A DNA stretch of 64,000 bases, from NCBI GenBank assembly GCA_900074885.1, contig FJUW01000034.1, positions 2,021-66,020 on the forward strand. The letters run 5' to 3'. Made by a program: the position numbers and the translations under genes. This DNA comes from Rhynchosporium graminicola. Lineage: Eukaryota; Ascomycota; Leotiomycetes; Helotiales; Ploettnerulaceae. A model generated the notes under the pieces. The model was not told where the DNA came from. It saw only the letters and a program-made list of their open reading frames with translations, and searched no databases. Positions 1 to 11,339 of the stretch are shown here, piece after piece; position 1 is the stretch's first letter; each line of letters opens with the position of its first letter.

Positions 1-276
1 AAGGTTATAGTTTATACTAGAATTAGTCTTTATTATAACTATTTTCGTTGATATTCGCGTAATAAGCGCTAGCCGCTCTTTAGTAGTAGTAAATTCTTTA
101 TTAGGTTCTAACTAGTTATATCGCTATAATAGTACTATATTAGTTATAGCTTCTAAATCGGGCGGTAAGCGGTATTTACTTTATCTATTTATAGTAGGAG
201 TCGAGTTTAAGTAGGGCGTAAGGTATATAAAGGAAGGAGTTTATTAATATTAGAGCCTTTCCTTTTTAACTATAAT

Positions 277-544
277 TGTAACGACACAAGACTCAAGGCG
301 GTATACAAGCAAGAATAAACGAGTAGGGAGGCCAAGAGCGATCTTATATAGTCTACTACGAAGGAAACAAAAAGATAAGGAAGGAAGAAGAAGAGAGATA
401 GAGTGCAAAGCACCTTATATATATGCGCCGGTACTAGTCCGATACTGTACCGGGTCGGATACTAGTTCTGCCGGGATACCTGTGAACTTGGGCCCTGTTA
501 TCTATCCTTCTTCTCATGTGACATTCAGGTGAGCTGTCGTCACA
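277..544 (-). mobile_element. Solo LTR of the 268-bp family inserted in G
   Basis: It starts TGTAACGACAC and ends GTCGTCACA (5'-TGTGACGAC...GTTACA-3' on its own strand) and is 268 bp long. It is flanked by the 5-bp TSD ATAAT (272-276 and 545-549). The paralogous position in element F (about 29,731-29,745) shows the uninterrupted empty site, which proves an insertion followed by LTR-LTR recombination. It keeps many CpA/TpG dinucleotides and is far less RIP-altered than its surroundings, which fits recent arrival or a length too short to trigger RIP. Confidence 0.95.
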
Positions 545-765
545 ATAATAACTACTTTAACTTATAAGTTTATTCTCCTTAGACTACGATATAGCTTCTA
601 GAGTAAGTATTACTACTAACTACTATAGTAGTCTATTATAATCTTATATATTAATCGACTTAATTAACTCTTCTCTTAATATAAGTAAGTTTCTTATTTT
701 AGTTTTAGGGATAATCCTTAAGTATAATACAGGAGTTTCACGGATCTATAACGCTAACTCCTATA

Positions 766-1691
766 GTGCTTTTACTTATTCCTACTAATACTCTTTTAGT
801 AGCGTATCATATATATTACCTGCGGTATATTCGCGCTTTCCTTAAGATAAAGTATAATAATACTCTTACTTTAGAACTCCTATACTTATTTAATAAGCTT
901 AACTCTAAGCTTTATAAGTATTATTTAGTATTAAAGAGTAGTTATAAGTATATAAGTTACTTAAACCTAAACGTAGTTATATATACTAACGCGTTATAGT
1001 TACTTAACTATATTAATATAGAGTATATAATTTTATCCGGTTTACTTCTTAGCGGCGAAACTAAGGATATAGAGCTAAATCAGGGCGGTATTATAGCTAC
1101 TTATAAGGCAATTAATCGGATCTATTATCTTACGAAATCTACTACTCTTACTACTATATTAGAGATTATTATTATATAATTAGCAGAGACTTAAGCTTTA
1201 AGGCGTTCTATAGAGAAAGTATTTAAGGAGTTAGAGTTTATTAAGGTAATAAGTTAAGATCTTAAATCCTTAGATACTAGTATAATACTAACGTAATATA
1301 GGATCTAGATCTTTTAATAATAGATTCAGTGAAATCTAGGTTAATAGTATAAATAGTATTAAAGTAGATAAAGAAGTTAAATAATATTATACGGGAATTT
1401 ATAAAGAAAGCTATATTTAAGGCTACGATATCTAATACTAAGGGAAAGAGAAATTTGCCTTCTAGTTCAGAGATAGTATTAGATCTAGATACTCCCGGAC
1501 CTTCTCTAAAGAAGAAACCTCATAGGATTAGCTATTATACTTAGTCTACTACTAGGGCTATATTAGTAGATTTAAGTAAGGAGTTAGATATAATAGTTCT
1601 AGTTCTAGATATTCTAGACTTACTAGAAGTTCCGGAGAACTTAAGGAAGAAAGCTAATAAAGTAGAAGTAGTTAAAGAAGTAGAGTTTTAG
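766..1691 (+). pseudogene. Coding-like stretch antisense to gag-pol near the 3' end of G
   Basis: This stretch lies between the end of pol and the 3' LTR, on the strand opposite gag-pol. A first frame opens at 766 and stays open for 77 codons. It continues past stops that could all come from CAA, CAG, CGA or TGG by RIP. A second frame (about 1,370-1,691) carries a lysine-rich stretch (LKKKP) and an acidic C-terminus ending EVEF. The same frames recur in F (29950-30880), A (16671-17610) and B. No known family was recognised. Extra frames between pol and the 3' LTR, including antisense ones, are known in some plant Ty3/gypsy elements. The two frames may be joined by an intron or may be separate proteins. 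Confidence 0.5.
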
Positions 1692-1749
1692 ATATAGTAT
1701 TATTATAGAGTATAATTAAGGGATTATCTTTAGTAATAAATTCTAATAC

Positions 1750-4700
1750 TAGTAATTATAATAGCTTATTATCCTCTAAGTAATTATAATTATCTATTTC
1801 GTTTTCCTAGGCCTTAATCTACTAATCTAGTTTATATAAAGGTCTAAGTTTACTTAAGTTAGTAATATAGAAGTCTCTAAGCTTATATAGAATACTTATT
1901 AGATTAGAAGCGTTATACTAAGTTAAGTCCGAGTTATAGCTTAGCTAACTAACTTAATACTTTAGATTACCTCTTAAGAGCTATATAGTAAGTATATCTT
2001 ATAACTCCTACTCTTCTTAAGTAATAATAACCTCCGAGGATAGGTTTAGTAACTCTTAGCTTAGTAATAGGTTATCTAGGTCCTTAAAAAGTAATTCGGG
2101 AGCGAATATATTATATATAGAGGATCCCGGGAGTAAATCTAGCTTATAAGAGTATCTGATCTTAGCTAGGACCTAGTATAGTCCTACTTAGAGGCTAGAT
2201 AGATTCTTACTTAGCTAATAATTCTTAAGGTTCCTTATAAAGAGAAATACTTTATTTCTAACTTCCTAGTTAATACTATATCGTTTCGGGTTAGTTATAG
2301 CGCTTATCCTCTATTAAGTAGCTAATATATTAGCTTTTATAACCTTAATAGCGGATTTAGTATATTTAGCTAAGGATTTAATATTAGTATAATTAAGCTT
2401 CTCTTACGGTATTAATACTATAAATTACTTCTAATCCTAGCTATTCTATAGTAGTATACTATATTTAAGAGTATATAACGCTATACTAATAGAATCGTAA
2501 GGCAGAGTTACTTAAGCGCGGTCTATTATTAGTAGTAGTTCGCTCTAGTTACTCTAGTAATAATTAACGAAAAGTCTAAAGCGTTAGTTAATATACTAGT
2601 TTATAATCTCCGTTTATCTATTAGTTTACTAGTAGAAAGAAGTAAAGAGCTTAACCTTAACTCTAATTATATAGTAAAACTCTTACTAGAAAGATAAGAC
2701 TAGCTAAGCTCCTTAGTCAGATATAATTAACTTAAGGGTATATCTGAAACGATATATCTATTAGATAAATAATATTACTATCCTACGAGTATCGATATTA
2801 TAATAGTATAATATCGATATAGAGTCTTTCTCTAAGTAGTTAATAAATACTAATATCTTATTAAATCCTTAGTTATTAGGCGGGAAGTCCTTAAAATCTA
2901 TAGCTAAGTACTATATAAGATAGCTAAGTACTAGTAATAAGTAGAGGAATCCTTATTATTTTATCTATTTCAGATAAGAGTACTAGTAAGAGTAGTAATT
3001 ATAAGTATACTATTTTATATCTAATATAAGTCCTTTCTAATAGTAATAAATAGAAATTATTTCAGCGGTCTTATAAGTATTTAGATAAGCGGAAGAAACT
3101 TAATTGTAAACTTCGCTAATTAAATAAGTATATAGCGGGGTATAGCGCTATACGTATAGATAACTATTATAAAGTAGTAAACTATTATTAATAGTATAGC
3201 TATCTCTTAATATATTTTATTCCTTAGAGAATAATTCTTAGTTAAATTAGTATAGTTTCTTAATTAAATCAAAAGAGTTACGTATAAGTTCCGATAGCGT
3301 ATTAATCTTTAGCGATATTAGGTATATATAACTAATTTAATTAATATAATACTTAGCTAGTTCTGCGTTAATCTTAAGGTCTAAGTAGTCTAGAGGTAAT
3401 AAAACTCGAGATCTATTATCCTATTTCTATTATTCTTATATCTTTAGATCTTATTCCCTATAGCTAAGGATATTAGCTTTAGCGTTATCTTTACTAAGCG
3501 TATATATAATTTAAAAGTTGAATTCGAAAAGGAATTCTATCTATCTAGCTTACTTACTAGTTAGGACCTTAGTAGTTATAAAGTACTCTAAGGATCGATA
3601 GTCCGTATATATACTAGTATAGTATTATAGAGATATAAGTTCTAGTCTCTATTTCCGGAAAGACTTAATAATAATATATAGCTCCTTATCGTAGATCTTC
3701 TAGTTTAGTTCATATCTATTAAGAATATAAGAGTAGAATCTAATTAGATACTACTAGTTATCTTTATATAATTAGAAGATAACTCTAGCTATTATACTAT
3801 TAGAGGTATTAGTTTCTAGTTTAGTTTATAATTTAGGGTCGAAATAATATAGTTTCTATATCGATAGTAGCTATTAATATAAATCGTTAAAGGACTTCTT
3901 ATAATTATTAGTGAAATTCTATAGTACTATAAGCTAAGTAAGTACTAAGAGAGGTTTAGCGATAAGGCCGAAATTCTGAATAAATTAATAGTAAAACCTA
4001 TAGAATCCTAGGAAGGATTTTATAGCTATTATCGTTTCGGAGTACTTCTAGTTTACTAATAGTACTACTTTCTTAAGATCTGGCTCGATTCTATTAATAA
4101 TAATAATATATCTAAGGTATTTAGTCCGAGTAATATAGAATTCACTTTTCTTAATATCTACTTAGAGTCTAGTATCTATTAAGTATTATAGTATTAATTT
4201 AATATATTCTTTATATTCCTAAAGTATTTCCGAGTATATAAGAATATTATCTAGATAAGCTATATAGAAATTATCTAAGTAGTCTAATAGTATATTATTT
4301 ATATATCGCTAGTATATACTAGGTGTATTATAAAGGCTAAAAGGTAGTACTTTATATTTATAGGATCTGAAGCGGGTTCAGAAAGTAATATACTCCTCGG
4401 ATTCGGAGTCTATATAAATATAATTAAATACTACTCGGATATCTAGTTTAATAAAGATTACTACTTTAGATATATAAGTTAAGAGCTTATCGATTTTAAG
4501 TATTAGATAGGAATCCTTTCGAGTAATCGTATTAAGCTTATAATAATTAATATAGAAACGTAATCCTCTATCGGCTTTCTTAACGAATAGTATAAGTAAT
4601 ATAAAGGGACTTTAGCTAGATTCGATAAATCCCTTATCTAAGTTCTCTATAAAGTACTCCTTAGTTACTTATAGTTCGTCTATAGATTACTAATATAAGG

Positions 4701-7020
4701 GCGAATATATATTAGGTAATAGTTCTTCTAGAATAATTTTATAATTATATAAGTAATATAATAGAAGAATATTAGAATCCTACTTAGAAAAAGCTTCCTT
4801 AAGAGTATAGTATTATTCTAGTAGCTTTTCAGCTACGAGTCGTTCGATATCAGGATCCTTAGGAGAATTACTATTTAGATAGTCTTATAAGAAGTAGTCT
4901 ATCTCGTAGATACTAATAAAGAATAATTCGGAGCTTTTATATTTTAAATTAAAATAAAAAGCTATAGTACTAATTTAATAAATCAGAACTAGTTTCTAGA
5001 TCCTCGGAAGTTAAGAGGAGCACTTATAATAGAGTTTCGGTATAAGTACTTTTCTCGATAAATTTAGAGTAAGAAAGAGTTCGGATTCCTTAGCGATAAG
5101 CGGAAATAAGTTAAATAATAAAAATAATATATTAATATATTATATCGCTACTATTTAGTATAATTACTATTAGTCTAGCTAGTTAGTAACTAAGTCCCGC
5201 GTATTAGTATTAATTTAGTAAGATCGATTAATACTAAGTTTATAAAGTAATAGAGTTATAATTATCTTCTTATTATATTAAAAGGTAGCTAGATAGCGTT
5301 CCGACTATAGTAGCTTATAATAGAGCGTATCTAGCTTAACTTAAAATTATTATATCTATTTAATACTAATAATTATATCTTATTATTCTAAATCGAGAAG
5401 AATAAAAGAGTAATTATAAATACGCTTATTATTAATAGAAAAGTATAAATATATAAAATAAGTAATATAAGTTCTAATAGATTATTAGAAATTATATATT
5501 AGAATAGAATAAAGTAGTAGCTTAATTTTAATACTAAGGGCCTCTAATAGTTATCTGGTAAGAGTGCGATTAATAAACAGATAACTATTCGCTCCGGTAT
5601 TAATTAAGCTATTTATAGAGACTCCTAGCTCGTTTATACTAACTATAGTCGAGTATATGAATTACTTACTTCTTATTAGGGAGTTAAAGTCCAGATTAGA
5701 GAGATTATACTTATATAAACCTAGGAAAAAGTTTTTACTTAAGTCTTATTATTTCCCTCTAATATTAGTCCAGATTCGGAGAGTATATTTTCTATTACTT
5801 CCTTAGTTACTTAATCCTCTTCCGGAAATTCGTTAATTAATTAAACCTTAAGTAAGTTAGGGTAATCTAGCTTAATATAATCGAGCTATCTATAACTATA
5901 ATACCTAGAGAGTTCTCCAGTCGAGGTAGCAAGGCGTTTTAGCGCAGAGGGAGTATTAGATTATACCGGGGTAGAAGTACGTATATATAATATAAGAGTA
6001 GTTTATTAAGGAGCTAAGCTTAAGAACTAGTAAGAGGTAGAACTAGTAGTAATCTTAATAGTAATAGTAAGCTTATAGCGCTATACTTAGGCAGTAGCTT
6101 TCTCGGGATAAATATATTCTAAGTTATAATAATACTTAGTATTAAAAGAAAGTAAGAATCTAACTATAGAAGTATAATTCTTATTCTATATTAGTTTAAT
6201 AATAAGAGTTAAAGCGTATAAGAATAATATAATCTTATTCTATATATAGAAGAATTACTTCTTCTTTTTAATTTTACTTTAGATAATAACGCTTTAAAAT
6301 CGATTACGAAACTCGGCGAAAGTCTTACGTATATAGCTAGGTTATTATATTTCTAAGTAGTAGAAAGCGTTATAATAATTGTCTTCCTCTAAACTAGTAA
6401 GAAAGTTCTCCTCTAATAAGAAGATTATTTTATTACTAGTTTTAAACTCGTTAGTAAAGTACTAAAGCATAAGATACTCTTTAGCTAATCTAATAACTAG
6501 CTCTTATACGAGAACGCGCCGGGAGAAGTCCGTAGGGTAATAGTTAGTATTTATAGCTAGCTAGTCTCGTATTAATATTCTTTATTAGAGGAAAGTAGAG
6601 TCTAATCTATTATCTAAAGGCAGGATCTTCTTAGTAAGATAAGACTTCTTAGGGCGTAACTCTACTGATTCGGCGCCGGGGGAGGGAGATAGTTTATTAG
6701 GAATAGTATCCTCTCTCTTAGTACTATATATCGGAATAGAGTTTATTAGCTTATTAAACTCCGCTATACGCGGAGATTATAGTATTAGTTCTAATAGAAG
6801 AGTCGAAGATAAGCGAGGGACCCTTATAAGGAACTTATCTTATGCGGAGATTAGTCTATCTATAGTATCTTCTAGAGAATTATTCTTCTTCTCTTAGTCT
6901 ACTAATTATTATAAAAGAGAATATATCAGGTTCGAGTTACCTATAGTAATAAGAGTACTTAGCGATTATACTTCTAGTGAATTTCGCTTTTATTTTCCTT
7001 TCCTTCTTAGTTAATACTTC
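1750..7020 (-). pseudogene. Degenerate gag-pol of element G
   Basis: Collinear with the better-read copy A. The CCHC zinc knuckle of gag lies near 5,883-5,910. The start of reverse transcriptase (GFIE...SPF motif) is near 4,620-4,640. The catalytic Y-L-D-[D/N] box is near 4,255-4,275. The chromodomain is near 1,900-2,010. Stops interrupt every domain, mostly TAA/TAG at positions where CAA, CAG, CGA or TGG would be expected. It cannot make a protein. Limits are approximate and are taken by homology to A. Confidence 0.75.
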
Positions 7021-7476
7021 CTTAATAAAGTATTAATATTCTTTAAGGTAAGAGAAGTTTAGAGTAAGGAAAGATATAATAGATTAGGTTCGGAAGTAGA
7101 GCAGAAAGGGTCGCGTTAAGTCCCCTTAGAATTAGAGGAGTCTCTAGTTTATTAGTTAGGAGCTATTCTAATAGCTTAAAAAGGAGTATATTAGAGCTAT
7201 TTTAGTAGTAATACGTAGAGGTTAAAGTTCTGAGGTATTTATTATACTTTCTTTAAAATCTATTTATAATTCCTTTATATTAAGAGAGTTATTAAAGGAG
7301 TATTAGCGAAAACCTTCTCTATTATACTATTTATAATAAGCTAAATTAAACCCTAATTTATAGTTATCTGAGAGATCTCTAGTATCTTAGCTATATACGA
7401 GTAGTTATTAAATAACTAACTTAATAGTAAGATATTATAATAAGCTATCTCTAGCTATCTTAATCTTTTTATTTAA

Positions 7477-7744
7477 TATAATAATATAAGACTTAAAGTA
7501 GTATATGAGTAAGAATAAATAAGTAAAGAGACTAAGAGCGATCTTATATAGTCTAGTATAAAGGAAATAAAAAGATAAGGAAAGAAGAAGAAGAGAGATA
7601 GAGTATAAAGCACTTTATATATATATACCGGTACTAGTCTAATACTATACCGGGTCGGATACTAGTTCTGCCGGGATACCTATGAACTTAGGCCCTATTA
7701 TCTATCCTTCTTCTCATGTGATATTCAGGTGAGCTGTCGTCATA
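7477..7744 (-). repeat. 5' LTR of element G (268 bp)
   Basis: The LTR reads TATAATAATATAAG (RIP form of TGTAACGACACAAG) at 7477 and ends GTCGTCATA at 7744. The putative primer-binding segment (7463-7474) lies two bases inside the element, and the last 12 bases before the spacer read ATCTTTTTATTT on the plus strand. Confidence 0.9.
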
Positions 7745-7774
7745 CTTATTATTAATATCTAGCGTTTCCTTTTA

Positions 7775-8620
7775 CTTCTAATATCGCAGAGCCCTTCCTT
7801 AAGCTTCCGGAGGCTAGTGCTTACGTAGTTATCTACTCCCGGGGTAGTCTTTCGTTAAGGCCCCCTTTATATTATTATCTTCCGGCGTTTTTATTATAGC
7901 TACTATTATATAACTGCCGCCTCTCTATTTAAGATAGGATAAACCTCCTTTCGCTTCTAATATCGCGGAGCCTTAAGCTTCCGGAGGCTAGCGCTTACGT
8001 AGCTATCTACCCTCGGAGTAGTCTTTCGTTATAGTCCCTTTTATATTATCGTCTTCCGGCGTCTTTATAGCGGCTACTATTATATAGCTGCCGCTTTCTT
8101 ATTTAAGGTAAGATAAACCTCCTTTCGCTTCTAATATCGCGGAGCCCTTCCTTAAGCTTCCGGAGGCTAGCGCCTATATAGCTTCTCTACTCCCGGAGTA
8201 GTCTTTTATTATAGCCCCTTTTATATTATCGTCTTCCGGCGTCTTTATAGTAGCTACTATTATATAGCTACTACTTCCTTATTTAAGGTAAGATAAACCT
8301 TCTTCTACTTCTAATATCGCAGAGCTCTTCTTTAAGCTTCCGGAGGCTAGCGCTTACGCAGCTATCTGCTCCTAGAGTAGTCTTTCGTTATAACTCCTTT
8401 TTATATTATCTACTTTAAGCGTCTTCTGTCTTCTATCTCTAGCTTACTAAAGCACTTCTTCAGAGTCCGGAGACTAGTATATATATAGCTATCTCCGGAG
8501 TAGTTCTTTATTATAGCTTACTTATACTATTATCTTCTGATATCTTTATAGTAGCTATTATTAAGTAGCTACTACTTTCCTATTTAAGGTAAGATAAACC
8601 TTTTTCCTTTATTTTAGATA
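7775..8620 (-). repeat. Tandem ~179-bp repeats in J
   Basis: Four units start with CTTCTAATATCGC at 7775, 7954, 8128 and 8308 (spacing 179, 174, 180), followed by a diverged unit up to about 8,620. Each unit carries the TTCCGGAGGCTAGCGC core and a short hairpin of the form CTACTCC-C-GGAGTAG. Homologous arrays occur in D and E. Confidence 0.9.
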
Positions 8621-9111
8621 TTATCGAAGGGTTCTTATTATCCGCGCGTTCCTAAGTAGCTACTAGCTAGCGATAGTCGCTTCTTATATCTTTTAGGTAT
8701 ATATTTTACTTAAGCTATCGAATAGCTTCTATTATTTACTTATTCGTAAGTAGCGACTAACTAATTATTATTACTTTCCTTATCTATTCGGGAGTAGTTT
8801 ATACCTTAAATTACTTCTTACTTTTCTACTCTTATAAAAAATTTTTAGTTACTTTTCTACTCTTATCTTATAAGTTTAAGAGATAAATTAAGTATATTCT
8901 AGCTTAAGAATAATAGAATCTATCGAATCTTTATCTTTTCTCGCGTTCCTAGAGCTTTTCTCTAGGTATTATTAGTATCGATTCGGCTTCTATTACTCTT
9001 ATACTTTTACTATCTTATTATTAATAATTTATTAAAGACTTCATTCCTTAATTATAATTATTCGGATTCTGATATAAAAGCTATAAGAGCTAGTTATTTA
9101 ATCGAACTTAA

Positions 9112-9279
9112 TATTATAGATAAGTAATATATATATAAATAGTTAAGTATAATATTTAAGAAGTTCGATACTAGAGAGAGTCAGGTTCTAGCTTAGCTCT
9201 AAAGGAAAACATGCAGGTGCCGCTAGGCTTAGTAAGCACAGGCATCGCCGGTGCTTAATCCTGGGGCTCGCCTCTTATA
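9112..9279 (-). repeat. 5' LTR of element J (168 bp)
   Basis: On the plus strand it begins TATTATAG and ends GGGGCTCGCCTCTTATA. This is the reverse complement of the LTRs bounding C', D and E. It keeps more unmutated CpA than those copies, for example in the stretch AAAACATGCAGGTGCCGC. Confidence 0.9.
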
Positions 9280-10617
9280 ATAAGGGATTTATCGAATCTA
9301 GCTAAAGTCCCTTTATATTACTTATACTATTTATTAAGAAGGCTAATAGAGGATTACGCTTCTATATTAACTATCGTAAGCTTAATATAATCACTCGAAA
9401 GGATTCCTACTTAATACTTAGGATCGATAAGCTCTTAACTTATATATCTAAAGTAGTGATTTTTACTAAACTAGATATCCGAGTAGTATTTAACTATATT
9501 TATATAGACCCCGAATCAGAGGAGTATATTATCTTCCGAACTTGCTTCAGATCTTATAAATATAAAGTATTACTTTTTAAGCTCTATAATAAACCTAGTA
9601 TATACTAATAATATATAAATAATATACTACTAGATTATCTAGACGACTTCTATATAGCTTATTTAGATAATATCCTTATATACTCGGAAATACTCTAGGA
9701 ATATAAGGAATATATTAAATTAGTATTACGATACTTAATAGATACCGGACTCTAAGTAGATATTAAGAAAAGCGAGTTCTATATTACTTAGACTAAATAC
9801 CTCGGATATATTATTACTATTAATAGAATCGAGCTAGATCCTGAGAAGGTAGTACTATTAGTAGACTAGAAGTACCCCGAAATAGTAATAGCTATGAAAT
9901 CTTTCTTAGGATTCTGTAGTTTCTATTATTAATTTATTTGGAATTTCGGCCTTATTACTAAACCTCTCTTAATACTTACTAGGCCTATAGTACTATAGAA
10001 TTTTACTAATAATTATAAGAAGTTATTCGATAATTTATATTAATAGCTACTATTAGTGTAGAAATTATACTATTTTGACCTTAAATTATAGACTAAACTA
10101 GAAACTAATATCTTCTATAGTATAATAGTTAGAATTATCTTCTAATTATATGAAGATAACTAGTACTATCTAATTAGATTCTACTCTTATATTCTTAATA
10201 GATACGAACTTAACTAGGAAATCTATAATAAGGAATTATACGCTATTATTAAGTCTTTCCGGAAATAGAGACTTAAACTTATATCTCTATAATACTATAT
10301 TAATATATATATAGATTACTAATCCTTAGAATACTTTATAACTACTAAGGTTCTAACTAGTAAGTAAGCTAGATAAATAGAATTCCTTTCCGAATTTAAC
10401 TTTTAAATTATATATACGCTTAGTAAAGATAACGCTAAAGCTAATATCTTTAGCTATAGAGAATAAGATCTAAAGATATAAGAATAATAGAAATAAGATA
10501 ATAGATCTCGGGTTTTATTATCTCTAGACTACTTAAACCTTAGGATTAACGCGGAACTAGCTGAATATTATATTAATTAAATTAGTTATATATACTTAAT
10601 ATCGCTAAGAACTAATA
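9280..10617 (+). mobile_element. Element B, left visible piece (reverse transcriptase region)
   Basis: B is a second 268-bp-LTR chromovirus in plus orientation, cut into three visible pieces (9280-10617, 18395-20290, 27025-28472). This piece starts at the RT motif GFIE...SPF (collinear with 13,727 in A), contains the Y-L-D box near 9,655-9,680 and continues into RNase H. It ends at the TSD TAATA (10613-10617) of element A. Everything 5' of it, including the 5' LTR and gag, is outside the window, left of J. Confidence 0.85.
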
Positions 10618-10885
10618 TGTGACGATAGCTCACCTGAATATCATATGAGAAGAAGGATAGATAATAAGGCCTAAGTTTATAGGTATCCCGGCAGAACTAG
10701 TATCCGACCTGATATAATATCAGACTAGTACCGGTATATATATATAAAGTGCTTTATATTTTATCTCTCTTCTTCTTCTTTTCTTATCTTTTTGTTTCCT
10801 TTATAATAGACTATATAAGATCGCTCTTAGCTTCCTTACTTATTTATTCTTACTTATATATTACTTTAAGTCTTATATTATTATA
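10618..10885 (+). repeat. 5' LTR of element A
   Basis: It starts TGTGACGATAGCTCACC and ends TTATTATA (RIP form of TCGTTACA). A TATA-box-like run lies near 10,735-10,747. The segment ATCTTTTTGTTT (10786-10797), 40-50 bases downstream of it, is a good candidate for the transcript 5' end. Confidence 0.9.
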
Positions 10886-10899
10886 TTAAATAAAAAGAT
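10786..10899 (+). other. Self-complementary LTR/primer-binding pair in element A
   Basis: ATCTTTTTGTTT inside the LTR (10786-10797) is the reverse complement of AAATAAAAAGAT at 10888-10899, except for one C-to-T change of RIP type. The latter begins two bases after the LTR end (spacer TT), where a tRNA primer-binding site would normally lie. No TGG of a tRNA-type site is present. The layout matches the self-primed mechanism of fission yeast Tf1, in which the 5' end of the mRNA anneals to the primer-binding site. Confidence 0.7.
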
Positions 10900-11339
10900 C
10901 AAGATAGCTAGAGATAGCTTACTATAATATCTTACTACTAAGTTAGTTATTCGATAACTACTTATATATAGCTAAGATACTAGAGATCTCTTAGATAACT
11001 ATAAATCAGGATTTAATTTAGCTTATTATAAATAGTATAATAGAGAAGATCTTCGCTAAAGCTTCTTTAATAACCCCTTTAGTATAAAGGAATTATAGAT
11101 AGATTTTAAAGAAAGTATAATAAATACCCTAGAACTTTAACCTCTATATATCGCTATCGAAATAACCCTAATATACTTTTTTTTAAGCTATCGAAATAGC
11201 TTCTAACTAATAAACTAGAGACTCCTCTAGTTCTAAGGGGACTTAACGCGACCTCTCTTACTTTACTTCTGAACTTAATCTATTATATCTTTCCTTACTC
11301 TAAATATCTCTTACTTTAGAGAATATTAATATCTTATTA

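Larger units (their letters stand above)
1..7744 (-). mobile_element. Element G: RIP-degraded Ty3/gypsy chromovirus (268-bp LTR family), 3' end beyond the window
   Basis: The copy lies in minus orientation. Its 5' LTR is 7477-7744 and its 3' LTR would lie left of position 1. The same sequence recurs as F (29157-36932, minus) and as A (10618-18394, plus), which defines its borders and internal order. A solo LTR (277-544) interrupts it. The right border (7744/7745) enters a half element, J; the flank starts CTTAT, the probable TSD, whose other copy is outside the window. Nearly all CpA has become TpA, so every frame is full of TAA/TAG. Family membership is seen directly; RIP as the cause is inferred from the mutation pattern. 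Confidence 0.9.
7745..9279 (-). mobile_element. Element J: 5' half of a pol-less 168-bp-LTR element, split by G
   Basis: The stretch is collinear with E from about 43,522 to 45,237 and with the 5' half of D. It carries the tandem-repeat array and the 5' LTR (9112-9279, minus). The junction at 7744/7745 matches a continuous point in E (the ...CTATTATTAATATCTAGCG region), so G jumped into J and the rest of J lies left of the window. To the right J meets element B at the start of its reverse transcriptase region, so J itself sits in B. The first five B bases (ATAAG) are the expected TSD. Confidence 0.85.

Noticed and set aside
10886..10900. tRNA-type primer-binding site
   Set aside because: The bases after the LTR do not start with TGG and match the element's own LTR instead. 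This holds in the lightly mutated copy L, so RIP alone does not explain the lack.
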